A DNA stretch of 64,000 bases, from NCBI RefSeq assembly GCF_018968705.1, contig NZ_CP076668.1:3111001-3175000 (forward strand), written 5' to 3'. Numbering within the stretch: position 1 is the first letter of the stretch; each line of letters opens with the position of its first letter. Made by a program: the position numbers and the translations under genes. The notes beneath the pieces are model-generated. The model saw only the letters and a list, made by a program, of their open reading frames with translations, did no database searches and was not told where the DNA came from. The stretch comes from Pseudomonas lijiangensis (lineage in GTDB: Bacteria > Pseudomonadota > Gammaproteobacteria > Pseudomonadales > Pseudomonadaceae). Shown here piece by piece: positions 10,855-19,106 of the stretch.

Positions 10855-11856
10855 TCAAAGCCAGATATCCAATTGCCGCTCTTCAAAAACCAACGGTTGT
10901 CCATGTTCCAGCAAACACCGGATCCCCGGGCCGAGCAGATCCTGAGGACCATCCAGCGGCGTCACCGGAAATGCCTGGAAACGTCGCTGATTGGCGCTGA
11001 CCTGCTGGAGGATCTGTCGGTCCTGGCGCAGGATGACCCGAAACGCCTTTTGCAGAACGAGGCGTTTGATCGCAGCCGGCAGCCAGCCTTGTGCCGTGGC
11101 AATCCGGGCAAACACGCGGAGTTGTCCATCGCCACACGGAGTCAGCCATGTGCTGGCCAGCAGGCTGAGGCCGTCGTGGCGATCGCGATATTCGATTTCC
11201 GCCAGGCCCGGCAGCCGGAAGCGCCCCATGCTGCTGCCCCGCTCACCTTCAAGCAGTCGCGAGATCAGCCCTGACTGCTTGCCCTCCTCGCTGTACAGCG
11301 CCTCGATGCCATCGGCCAGTGGCCGCACCCTGGCGCTGATTTTCTGCCGTTTGCGGTCGTGGCGTATCCAGCCGGCGTGGACGAAATGAGTATGGAACCC
11401 GTCGAGGAAGTTTTCCGCAGCGTCCTGCAGCGAGCACTGCACACTGTCCGTGATCCAGAACGTGTCGAGTGGCTGCTTTTGTTCGGCAGGCGCAACCGGC
11501 GGCATTGCAGGAGGTTGCCCGCTGAGGCAGACCCACACCAGACCATGGGCTTCGCAACAGGCCAGGCTGTCGAGCAGCGGCTTGCTGCCTGGAGCATGCT
11601 CGGTGCCGGGCACGCGGGTGCAACGTCCGTCAGCGGCAAATCGCCAACCGTGATAAGGGCATTCGATCTGCCCGTCACGGACCTTGCCCGCGCTCAGGGG
11701 CGCAAAACGATGCGGGCAGCGATCCGGCAGCGCAGCGGCGCGACCGTCTTCAGCCCGGAAAAGCACCAGCGGCGTGTCGTGTAATTGGCACGCCAGGGGC
11801 GCGCTCTTCAATTCGTGACTGAGCGCGACCGGCCACCACTGGGCAAGAGGATTCAT
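10855..11856 (-). CDS. Rieske [2Fe-2S] non-haem iron oxygenase
   Basis: A 333-residue protein beginning MNPLAQWWPVA; its ATG overlaps the upstream stop by 4 bp (ATGA). The Rieske cluster ligands are visible as C47-P-H49 and C66-PY-H69. The mononuclear iron site follows as ENFLDGFHTHFVH, giving E148, N149, D152, H155 and H160. This is the layout of aromatic-ring-hydroxylating and O-demethylating oxygenases of the VanA/PobA-like group. Such enzymes need a reductase, and none is encoded nearby, so electrons would come from a general ferredoxin reductase. As the last gene of the seven-gene operon it probably makes a late oxidative change (hydroxylation, dealkylation or desaturation) to the cluster product. 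The substrate is unknown. Confidence 0.88.
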   Translation of the reverse strand: MNPLAQWWPVALSHELKSAPLACQLHDTPLVLFRAEDGRAAALPDRCPHRFAPLSAGKVRDGQIECPYHGWRFAADGRCTRVPGTEHAPGSKPLLDSLACCEAHGLVWVCLSGQPPAMPPVAPAEQKQPLDTFWITDSVQCSLQDAAENFLDGFHTHFVHAGWIRHDRKRQKISARVRPLADGIEALYSEEGKQSGLISRLLEGERGSSMGRFRLPGLAEIEYRDRHDGLSLLASTWLTPCGDGQLRVFARIATAQGWLPAAIKRLVLQKAFRVILRQDRQILQQVSANQRRFQAFPVTPLDGPQDLLGPGIRCLLEHGQPLVFEERQLDIWL

Positions 11857-12992
11857 AACTTGAGCTTCTTCATCAGGGGCACGCCAATGCCATGCAGCAG
11901 GCAACTGAGCAACGTCCACACCAGCCGACGGCCCCAAGACAGATGGGCAACGCGGATCAGGCTGTATTCGATCTGGGGCTGACCACCACGCAAGCGCTTG
12001 AACCCGGCGGCACCGGAACTGAAATTCAATACCTGACGCCGTTTCGCAGCTTCCAGCAGGCACAGGCAGGTCAGTTGCCGATACAAACCCGTCTTTTGCG
12101 GCAGAGCCGTGTCATAGCCCACGATGGGAGTGCTCAGGGTTGTGTCATTGGCAAACCAGCCCAAGGCGCCGTCGATACGTCCGTCAGGCCTGCGCAGAAC
12201 GCGGATATCGAGCCAGCCTTCACTCTGGCCGCGCTGCATCCAGCGGGCGCTGTAGTGCGGATTCAGGATGCAGTACTTTTCCAGATAAAGCAGGTTGTAG
12301 AGATGTTCGATACGCTGAAAATCCGCGTCGCTCAGTACTGAGCCCGGCACGACTTCGTAGGGCGCGCGTCGCAAGAGCGTGGTGTCCATGCCCACGTTGT
12401 GGTGCTTGAGAAATTCAGCCTCGTCCCCTGCCCGGCCATCGAACAGATAGACCTGACGACTGGGAATGCTCAGGTAGCCGAGGGTTTGCAGATGCTCTCG
12501 CAATTCCCGGTTGCTGAAGTCGTTGATGGAGCGAAAGCACAAGGCATGATCCGGGAAAGCCTGCTGCAAAAAGGCGCTGATCGCCGGCAGTTCGGCGACA
12601 TTCCACTGGGCCGGGTAAAGATTGGTGGACAGCAGCCAGTTGTTGACCTGCACCAGCCTGTCGACCCTGGCCGCCCTCAGCAGCAGGTCAACGCTTCGGG
12701 TCAGCAACTGCAATGGCCAGGTCAGCCAGGGTCGGCCAAGGCGCTTGAGTTCTTCCCGGGCATAGCCGCTGTAGGCCGTGCGGGGGGAAACCACGTAGCA
12801 GTTATCGTCAGGTTCATTGCCATCGTTGATGCTGACCGGAAACGCCTGAGTACCGGTGTCGAGCAGCGCCATGCGGGTGCTGACATTGCCGATCAGGCCC
12901 GCGGTGGCGCAGGCGCGGACATAATGCCGGGCATGGCTGTCGTCCGGGTTGGCCTGCTCGCTGAGGAGTTGTTCCGGGAATAGCAGCTTCAT
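11853..12992 (-). CDS. GNAT/FemAB-like N-acyltransferase
   Basis: 379 residues from MKLLFPEQLL; its ATG overlaps the ATP-grasp stop by 4 bp. The C-terminal half has the look of a Gcn5-like acetyltransferase fold: a strand-rich region around GRIDGALGWFANDT, then GLYRQLTCLCLLEAAKRRQVLNFS, where the acyl-CoA-binding loop and helix should be. The N-terminal half resembles the extra domain of FemAB-type or double-GNAT proteins. It would move an acyl or aminoacyl group to an amine. Set between an ATP-grasp ligase and a Rieske oxygenase, it probably caps or couples an amino group in the cluster product. The family call comes from pattern only and the donor is unknown. Confidence 0.65.
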   Translation of the reverse strand: MKLLFPEQLLSEQANPDDSHARHYVRACATAGLIGNVSTRMALLDTGTQAFPVSINDGNEPDDNCYVVSPRTAYSGYAREELKRLGRPWLTWPLQLLTRSVDLLLRAARVDRLVQVNNWLLSTNLYPAQWNVAELPAISAFLQQAFPDHALCFRSINDFSNRELREHLQTLGYLSIPSRQVYLFDGRAGDEAEFLKHHNVGMDTTLLRRAPYEVVPGSVLSDADFQRIEHLYNLLYLEKYCILNPHYSARWMQRGQSEGWLDIRVLRRPDGRIDGALGWFANDTTLSTPIVGYDTALPQKTGLYRQLTCLCLLEAAKRRQVLNFSSGAAGFKRLRGGQPQIEYSLIRVAHLSWGRRLVWTLLSCLLHGIGVPLMKKLKL

Positions 12993-14143
12993 CGTGGACG
13001 CTCGTTCAGCGCCTGACCGTTCCACTCGATATCCGCCGTGGAAGCTGCCAACAGACCGCAGCGCCGGGAAACGGAGCGAGAGATGATTTCTGCAAGGCTC
13101 AACACTTGAGCGCCCAGCGGCCAGAAGTCGCCTTTCTGTACGACCACATCCCGGGCCGCGTGGTAATCGCGCCAGAACGCCTTGCTCAACAGCCGTTGCG
13201 GGGCCGCCAGCAAGAGCATGGCCAGTGCGATCATGCGCGGATCACCCGTCGGCTCCAGCACCTTCTCGCAGTTTTCGTGCAGGCTGCTCACTAGAAAGCT
13301 GCGCTGATCGTCGAACAGATGCACGCCGCTGGTCGCTCGCGGATTGCACTCCAGCACATGGAACCGGCCCTCGCGGTCCTCGATAAAGTCAAAGCCCACT
13401 TGCCCGGTGTAGCCGGTTTCCTGGCCGAACTGTTCCAGAAACTGGCGCACGGCTTGCGGCGCGGCGGGCTGGAAGTAGATCCCCGAGCCACGCCCCACCC
13501 GGTAGCGCGGCTGGTAGCAACTGTGGGCGCGCAGTTCGCCATCGATCAGCACGCTGAAACTGCAGAACTCTTGCCCGTCGATAAAACGCTGCGCCACCCA
13601 GGGTGAAGCGTTGTCGGGTTGAACCTTGCTCAACTGACTGGCCGACGGGCGAATCAGGGTCTGGGAAGCAAAACGCGAATACGCCGGTTTGAATACCCAT
13701 TGCCCGGCTTCAGCAGCCAGGGCCAGCACGGCCTGACGATCCGTCAGCAGTCGGGTTTCGGGAGCCGCCAGCGCCCAGCCCTGGGTCATGGCTGCGAACC
13801 GGCCTTTATGATGCAGGCGGTGCAACAGTGCAAAGTCACTGGTCAGAACACGGCACAGCGGGGCCAGCCGTTCAAGACCGTGAGACAGGTAGAACACTTC
13901 TTCGCAAGTGGGCAGCAGCAAGTCGATGCCCTGGGTTTCGATCACTTTCGCCAGGGCCTCGATCCAGGCGGCCGGGTCCTGTCTTGGCTCCGGCAGGCGC
14001 ACGAACTGCTGTGCCGAGCGGCTGAAACGGCTGAGTGGCTGGCCCAGAGAATCGCCGACGATCACATGCCATCCGGCTTCGTCAAAAGCCCGCGCCCATT
14101 CCAGACAGGCTGGCGCACGCGCCCCGAGAATCAGTACGCGCAT
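12989..14143 (-). CDS. ATP-grasp ligase
   Basis: 384 residues from MRVLILGARAPACLEWARAF. GAGGG sits six bases before the ATG, and the start lies 13 bp inside the end of the adenylate-forming gene. The N-terminal pre-ATP-grasp domain starts with a Rossmann-like LILGARAP strand-loop. The ATP-grasp body shows VFKPAYSRFASQ (nucleotide-binding lysine) and later GFDFIEDREGRFHVLECNPRATSG, in which the E and N of ECNPR are the usual magnesium ligands. ATP-grasp enzymes activate a carboxylate as an acyl phosphate and join it to an amine, thiol or other carboxylate. A carbamoyl-phosphate-synthase-like or amino-acid-ligase role fits the sequence. In this operon it would form an amide bond without an NRPS. 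Confidence 0.8.
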   Translation of the reverse strand: MRVLILGARAPACLEWARAFDEAGWHVIVGDSLGQPLSRFSRSAQQFVRLPEPRQDPAAWIEALAKVIETQGIDLLLPTCEEVFYLSHGLERLAPLCRVLTSDFALLHRLHHKGRFAAMTQGWALAAPETRLLTDRQAVLALAAEAGQWVFKPAYSRFASQTLIRPSASQLSKVQPDNASPWVAQRFIDGQEFCSFSVLIDGELRAHSCYQPRYRVGRGSGIYFQPAAPQAVRQFLEQFGQETGYTGQVGFDFIEDREGRFHVLECNPRATSGVHLFDDQRSFLVSSLHENCEKVLEPTGDPRMIALAMLLLAAPQRLLSKAFWRDYHAARDVVVQKGDFWPLGAQVLSLAEIISRSVSRRCGLLAASTADIEWNGQALNERPR

Positions 14144-15489
14144 GGCAGGCCCTCGGGCAATTGCAGCAGTTTCAGACGTCGACGCTTGGCATGTGGCGGT
14201 GGCGCCTGCCAATGACCAAAGCTCAACCCGGGTGGCTGCAAGGCGTGATCAGCGCACAGAGCCTGAAAGCTGTCGGTCAGGGCCTGGCACAGGCTGGCGT
14301 GATCGTCGCGAGCCAGCAAGTTGACTTGCCAGTGCAGGCCCTGCTGATGGATTTCATATTCCTGAAGCGCCGTGCCATGCATCAGCAAGGCGCGGCGCAT
14401 GACATCGGGATAAAGCGCCTGCAACCGGTCGCCTGCAAGGCTGGGCAGCCAGAGAATGTCATCGGCACGGCCTTCGACAGCCGCAATCGCCCGCTCGACT
14501 CGCCCACAAGGGCAAGGTGCCTGGGCGACACGCAGAATGTCATTGAGCCGGTAACGCACGATCATCTGCGTGCGCCGGGAGAAGTCGGTGATGATCGGCT
14601 GAAAGCGCGTGTGTCCGGCATCCAGCCATTGCGGTTCGATATGCAGGTGGCTTTCGTTCAGGTGCAAGGTGCCCTGCTCGCAGGTGTAACCCAGAAAACC
14701 TTCACTGGCCTGATAGATCTGCTGCGGTGCGACACCGAAGGCCTTGAGCACGGCATCGGCATCATCGCTTTCGAGCACTTCGGCCACCGACAGGATATGC
14801 GTGGGCCTTATCGTCAACCGCCCGCTCAGCCTGGCCTCGGCCAGCCCCCTCAATACCGTGGCCGGGGCCACCAGCACATCGGGGTTCTGCGCATTGAGGC
14901 GTTCAAACGATGCCTCGAGGCCCAGGGTCAGGTCGTGAAAGGCAAAGTCGATACGGCGACTGGACAAGGTGGTGTAGAGACGGCTGTTGGCGCGCAGGAA
15001 AAAGGCAATTCCCAAGGGCTCGCGCCAGAAGCACAGCAAGCGCGGCAGAAAGCGACGCGGCAGGGTTCGCGCCAACAGGATGCCAGCCCAGCGCTGACGC
15101 TCCAGTGCACTGACCAGAAACACGCCCTGATTGCCGGAAGTGCCGCTGGAAAGCCCCACCGTCATATCGCCCAGGGTCGGGCTGAAGTCCCGTGACTCCT
15201 CTGCCTGACGTGCAATGGGCAAGACCTGTTCCAGGCTCAGGCCGCGGGTGTTGAACCCGGCAAAGTCGCCCATCAGAGTGGCCTTGTCCATCAGCGGTAG
15301 GTCCGCCAGATCGCTGATATTCAAGCCTTTGAAACGCTGGGCCTGGGGCAGCACGTTTTGCAAAAAGTGCTGCAGCTGTCGGGCCTGCCAGGCTTCCAGT
15401 TGCTCACGGCGGGTGAAGCGCAACCGGTAGCGGCTGTTGATGAAACTCAGGGCGCTGCACAGAGCCCCCATCAGTTTTTCACTGCTCAT
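14131..15489 (-). CDS. PaaK/F390-synthetase-like adenylate-forming enzyme
   Basis: 452 residues starting MSSEKLMGALC; the gene overlaps the hydrolase upstream by 11 bp. The phosphate-binding loop of adenylate-forming enzymes is visible as GLSSGTSGNQGVF, followed by RPTHILSVAEVLE, an ASEGFLGYTC core and YRLNDILR with the conserved aspartate. A CPCGR cysteine pair, typical of the phenylacetate-CoA ligase/coenzyme-F390 synthetase branch, comes next. It matches what databases call F390 synthetase-related protein or putative adenylate-forming enzyme. It should activate a carboxylic acid as an acyl-AMP and pass it to CoA, a thiol or an internal nucleophile. With the ketosynthase III and SDR of the same operon it may hold the place that OleC, the beta-lactone synthetase, holds in olefin pathways. 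That comparison is inference. Confidence 0.8.
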   Translation of the reverse strand: MSSEKLMGALCSALSFINSRYRLRFTRREQLEAWQARQLQHFLQNVLPQAQRFKGLNISDLADLPLMDKATLMGDFAGFNTRGLSLEQVLPIARQAEESRDFSPTLGDMTVGLSSGTSGNQGVFLVSALERQRWAGILLARTLPRRFLPRLLCFWREPLGIAFFLRANSRLYTTLSSRRIDFAFHDLTLGLEASFERLNAQNPDVLVAPATVLRGLAEARLSGRLTIRPTHILSVAEVLESDDADAVLKAFGVAPQQIYQASEGFLGYTCEQGTLHLNESHLHIEPQWLDAGHTRFQPIITDFSRRTQMIVRYRLNDILRVAQAPCPCGRVERAIAAVEGRADDILWLPSLAGDRLQALYPDVMRRALLMHGTALQEYEIHQQGLHWQVNLLARDDHASLCQALTDSFQALCADHALQPPGLSFGHWQAPPPHAKRRRLKLLQLPEGLPCAY

Positions 15490-16333
15490 GAGCGAATGCC
15501 TCCCAGGCCTGGGTGCAATGGGACGGCAGCACCGCCACGGCCGGCTCTCGACGAATCAAAGTGCCAAGGTCGCTGTAGGTCTGGCGGTATTGCCTGGCAT
15601 CGTGACTGACAAAGTGCAGCGCGGGCCAGGCTGGCAGGCGCTCGGCACGGCAGGCGGGCACCGACCAGCAGGCGTCGGCCACCAGAAACACCGGACGCCC
15701 ATCGGCATCGGGGATAAACAGACCAAGCTGGCCTTCACTGTGCCCCGGCAGCGGCACGCCGATCAGGCTGCCGTCGCCCAGCAAATCCAGGCCCTGGCTG
15801 AAAGGTGCCATCCATTGGGGCAGCGCAACCTTCGTGCAGTGGTCGGCAAGCGTCACCCGTGAGCCGAAATCGTCCGGCAACAATGCGGGCAAATGACCGC
15901 CCAAGGTGGCGCGCCAGCGAGAGCCGCGCAGGCTTTCGATCTGTCGGCGGTCGGCATCCAGCGCAATGAACGATGCCTTGGGAAAATCCCTGAGTCCCGC
16001 GATGTGGTCGCTGTGGAAGTGGGAAATGATCAGGGTACGAATGTCATCCGGGTGAATACCGAACGCGTGCAGTTGAGCCAGCAGTTGCTCCTGCACGGGC
16101 AATTGCACAGGCACTGCACTGCGATACAAGCGCTCGGGCAGCTTCTGGGTCGCCTTGAAAAAATGCTCGGCGTAACCGGTGTCGTAGAGTATCCAGCCCG
16201 CATCGGGGTGGCGAATCAGGCCGCACAGTGCAGGGAAACGGGTCGACGCAATGCGTCCGCCACGATCGGCCATGCATTCCAGGTGTCGGCACCAACCGGC
16301 GCGCAAGACGTTGAGGCTGACGGTACGGCTCAA
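15479..16333 (-). CDS. Metallo-beta-lactamase fold hydrolase
   Basis: 284 residues if translation starts at the TTG at 16333, which overlaps the upstream TGA and has GGAG seven bases before it; no ATG fits. The metal motif HFHSDH (H105, H107, D109, H110) is intact, with a further histidine at PLPGHSEGQLG and an aspartate at VADACW. It has the lactonase/glyoxalase-II type layout. Members hydrolyse lactones, thioesters or phosphodiesters. In a pathway with a ketosynthase and an acyl-activating enzyme, it most simply acts as a thioesterase or lactonase that releases or edits the acyl intermediate. No signal peptide is visible, so it should be cytoplasmic. Confidence 0.82.
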   Translation of the reverse strand: MSRTVSLNVLRAGWCRHLECMADRGGRIASTRFPALCGLIRHPDAGWILYDTGYAEHFFKATQKLPERLYRSAVPVQLPVQEQLLAQLHAFGIHPDDIRTLIISHFHSDHIAGLRDFPKASFIALDADRRQIESLRGSRWRATLGGHLPALLPDDFGSRVTLADHCTKVALPQWMAPFSQGLDLLGDGSLIGVPLPGHSEGQLGLFIPDADGRPVFLVADACWSVPACRAERLPAWPALHFVSHDARQYRQTYSDLGTLIRREPAVAVLPSHCTQAWEAFAHEQ

Positions 16334-17337
16334 CCTTGTGCTCCTTGCCGGGCCAGCCACCACTGGGCGTGCTGGCGAATGCCCTCTTCCTGAGTCATGA
16401 CGGGTCGATAACCCAGTTCGTTGCGAATAGCGTCGAGGTTCAGGGTCTGACTGAATGCCAGCACGCCAGCGCCATAACGGGTCAATAGCGGCTCGCCGCT
16501 GCCCGTCAGCCGGGCGCGGGTTTCCAGTACCCGCGCCACGGTGTCCACCAGTCGCCAGGGCAAATGACGGGTGCGCAGGTTCAGGCGAAACTGCTCGGCG
16601 ATACGCTGCAGCAAATCCTCGAAAGCCAGCGGCGTGCCGTTACTGACGTTATAGGTGCACACGGCCCGAGGCAGCGGCTGGCTCAGGCTCAGCTCCACGG
16701 CATGCACCAGATTGTCGACGCAGGTCAGGTCCAGTTGCGCCTGACCGCCACGCATCAGCGGGATTCGCCCACGCTGCATGACCCGCAACAGGCGCGGCAA
16801 CAATGTGCCGTCCCACGGGCCGAAGACCGCACGCGGGCGCAGGATCACCGCTTCGGTGAGCCCTGCTTCATGCACTCGAGTTTCGGCCAGTGCCTTGCTG
16901 CGGGCGTATTCGTTGACCGCCGGTGGCAGCGGATCGTTTTCGCGAATGTCCAGACGATCACGAAAGGCAAAGTACAGACTGGGCGTCGATAGATGCACCA
17001 GACGCTTCACCTCGTTAATGCGACAGGCCTGGAGCACTTCATCGGTGGAATCCAGATTGGCCTGGGTAAAGGCTTGCGGCGTTCCCCAGGGTGAAGACAA
17101 TGCCGCGCAATGAACAATGGCGTCACAGCCTCGGGCGGCTTCGCCCAGTGCAGTGGCGGCCTCCGGTGTGCCGTGCTGCAAGGGAAGCCAGCTCACGGCA
17201 CCGGGGCTGTGGCGAATGACCTCGGCGGCTGCCGCTGGGTTGCGACCGCTGAACTGCACCTCGAAGGCCCGGGAGGCCAGTCGCCAGACGATATGTCGGC
17301 CAATGAACCCGGTACCGCCGGTAACCAGAACTTTCAT
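16330..17337 (-). CDS. Extended SDR, NAD(P)-dependent epimerase/reductase (OleD or 3-beta-HSD-like)
   Basis: 335 residues; the stop of the ketosynthase and this ATG touch. The Rossmann motif GGTGFIG (residues 7-13) and the catalytic S120, Y144 and K148 (YARSK) are all present. The closest described relatives by pattern are 3-beta-hydroxysteroid dehydrogenase-type proteins and OleD, which reduces 2-alkyl-3-ketoacids made by OleA. Its place directly after an OleA/FabH-type condensing enzyme supports reduction of a beta-keto product to a beta-hydroxy acid. It has no membrane segment. The family is certain; the substrate is inferred from the neighbour. Confidence 0.87.
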   Translation of the reverse strand: MKVLVTGGTGFIGRHIVWRLASRAFEVQFSGRNPAAAAEVIRHSPGAVSWLPLQHGTPEAATALGEAARGCDAIVHCAALSSPWGTPQAFTQANLDSTDEVLQACRINEVKRLVHLSTPSLYFAFRDRLDIRENDPLPPAVNEYARSKALAETRVHEAGLTEAVILRPRAVFGPWDGTLLPRLLRVMQRGRIPLMRGGQAQLDLTCVDNLVHAVELSLSQPLPRAVCTYNVSNGTPLAFEDLLQRIAEQFRLNLRTRHLPWRLVDTVARVLETRARLTGSGEPLLTRYGAGVLAFSQTLNLDAIRNELGYRPVMTQEEGIRQHAQWWLARQGAQG

Positions 17338-18356
17338 CAGTACTCCAGGATCATGCCGCCAAGCGAAAGGCCCGCGCCGGTGCCGATCAGCATCAGCGTC
17401 TGGCCACGCAGGATACGCTGGTCGCGAATGGCGATGTCCAGCGCAGTGGGCAGCGAAGCGGCCACCTGATTGCCGTGCCGGGCAAAGATGTCGATGACCT
17501 TGTCCGCTTCAAAGCCCAGGCGTCTGGCCGCATGGTGCAGCGCTTGCTGGCTGGCCTGATGAGGGATGACCCAGTGAATCTCATCCTGAGCCAGTCCGGC
17601 CTGGGTCAGCAGTTCATCCATCAGCGTGGGCAAGTGCCTGGCGGCCAGGCGATACACGTCCTTGCCCTGCATGGCAAAACTGGTCAGCGGCTCGAACGGC
17701 GTGTCGATACGACGCGGGTGAAAACGCGAGCCACCGGCAGGGATCTGACACAGGTGCGCGCCTTCGGAAAAGGTCTTGAGGCTGGAGGCAAGGATCTTCG
17801 GCCCACCATCACTGACGCCCAGCACCACGGCGGCCGCGCCATCGCCAAAAATTCCGCTGACTTCGACCTGCTGCCAGTCCAGACCGCAGGAAGCGATATC
17901 CGAGCACACCAGCAGAATGCGCCTGTAACGCCCGGCAATCAGGGGCCATGACAACGTATCGACGGCGGCGAGAAAGCCCAGGCAACTGGCATTGATATCC
18001 ATGGCTGGAATGCCGGACTGGCCAAGACCCAGTTCGCGGTGCAGCAAGGCGGCGTTGCATGGCAGGCCCTGATCCATGGTGCCGCTGGCGCAGGCGATCA
18101 GGTCGATCTGTTCCAGCTCGACACCGGCCGCACGCAAGGCATGGCGCGCCGCAATGGCGCCAAGGCTGGCGGCGGTTTCGGTGCGGCTGGCGACATGCCG
18201 TTGGACCACGCCGCTGATGCGCTCCACACTCCCCGCCACCAGACCCAGCTCGACATCGAGTTCGGCACTGGTGACCACCCGTTCAGGCACAGCGTGCCCG
18301 GAACCCAAAATGACCACAGGTCGTGGCGGGTGTGGCAAAAGCGGTGAAGTCTGCAT
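17337..18356 (-). CDS. 3-oxoacyl-ACP synthase III family condensing enzyme (FabH/OleA-like)
   Basis: 339 residues with the full catalytic triad: C125 in INASCLGF, H266 in IPHQAS and N296 in HGNQVAASLP. It is thus an active thiolase-fold decarboxylating or non-decarboxylating condensing enzyme. It is the first gene of the seven-gene operon, so it probably supplies the carbon skeleton by joining two acyl thioesters, or an acyl-CoA and malonyl-ACP. It is not the housekeeping fabH: the context is biosynthetic and no other fatty-acid gene is adjacent. No acyl carrier protein is encoded in the operon. The start is the ATG at 18356; the ribosome site is weak. The promoter should lie in the 88 bp before it or ahead of the upstream lipoprotein gene. 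Confidence 0.88.
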   Translation of the reverse strand: MQTSPLLPHPPRPVVILGSGHAVPERVVTSAELDVELGLVAGSVERISGVVQRHVASRTETAASLGAIAARHALRAAGVELEQIDLIACASGTMDQGLPCNAALLHRELGLGQSGIPAMDINASCLGFLAAVDTLSWPLIAGRYRRILLVCSDIASCGLDWQQVEVSGIFGDGAAAVVLGVSDGGPKILASSLKTFSEGAHLCQIPAGGSRFHPRRIDTPFEPLTSFAMQGKDVYRLAARHLPTLMDELLTQAGLAQDEIHWVIPHQASQQALHHAARRLGFEADKVIDIFARHGNQVAASLPTALDIAIRDQRILRGQTLMLIGTGAGLSLGGMILEY

Positions 18357-18387
18357 TCAAATTCCGTTTGGCGAGGATAAAGCATCG

Positions 18388-18417
18388 CCTGTTAAGGCGG
18401 CGGAATAGGCTAACAGG
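18388..18417. promoter_or_regulatory. Inverted repeat in the leader of the seven-gene operon
   Basis: CCTGTTA (18388-18394) and TAACAGG (18411-18417) form a 7-bp stem between the lipoprotein gene and the ketosynthase gene. It could be an operator, or a weak hairpin separating the two genes. There is no T-run. Confidence 0.35.
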
Positions 18418-18444
18418 TTATTGATGGATATACGCGCTGTAAGC

Positions 18445-18834
18445 TTACAGTGTCGGCTTGGGCACGGGCGTGTCTGGAATCGACTTGGCGTTCTTGGGTT
18501 GTTTCGGACAGCCTCCGGATATGCCCCATTTGGTAATAATGCCCCCTTCAACAAGGAAGCGTTGAACACATCGGGAATATCTGGGGTTATCTCCACTCGC
18601 GCCTGCAAGCCAGACATATTCATAAGAAATCATGCTGGCTGCACCTCCCGCCATTGGAAAGCTGTTCTGCGGGGTACCCCAGGACATGATCAGATCGTCC
18701 AGGGACGAACCTACCCAGGACGCCTGCACGTCATCCGTCGTCTGAAAACGCTGGTTATTCAGCAGGTTTCCCAAAGGTGTATTGGCACAACCGCCAAGCG
18801 TCAGGGCCGACAGAACAATTATCAGGAACCTCAT
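18445..18834 (-). CDS. Small lipoprotein of unknown function
   Basis: 129 residues. The N-terminus MRFLIIVLSALTLGGC is a lipoprotein signal with the lipobox LGGC, so Cys15 should be lipidated and the protein held at the inner or outer membrane. The mature part is short and Gly/Ser-rich, with further cysteines at SRCVQRF and GGCPKQP that may pair, and a Pro/Lys-rich tail. I do not recognise a family. It lies 88 bp upstream of the ketosynthase gene on the same strand, so it could share its transcript, but the larger gap and the lipoprotein nature set it apart. Confidence 0.75.
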   Translation of the reverse strand: MRFLIIVLSALTLGGCANTPLGNLLNNQRFQTTDDVQASWVGSSLDDLIMSWGTPQNSFPMAGGAASMISYEYVWLAGASGDNPRYSRCVQRFLVEGGIITKWGISGGCPKQPKNAKSIPDTPVPKPTL

Positions 18835-19106
18835 ATCCCAAACTCCATTAGTTGTTACGACAGACTGGTTTTTCTGTCTCCGGATGAGGCGCTACAAGAA
18901 GTGCGCAGGCCGTTATACGGTCTGGCTGGCGGTCGGAAAATAGTACAGGTGTACTATTCAAGCAGGCTCGAAATCACTTTAAGTTGCCTAATACAATGAT
19001 TGACTGTGCAATACGTCAACTCATGTCCGGCTGTTAAGTACTATCATTTCAATTATCGCCAAACGCTCGAAGGTGAGCGGTTCCTGGTCTAAAAGGATGT
19101 CGCCGC

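Noticed and set aside
17337..18356. Housekeeping fabH
   Set aside because: The catalytic triad fits, but the neighbours are biosynthetic and none of the usual fatty-acid genes (plsX, fabD, fabG, acpP) is adjacent.
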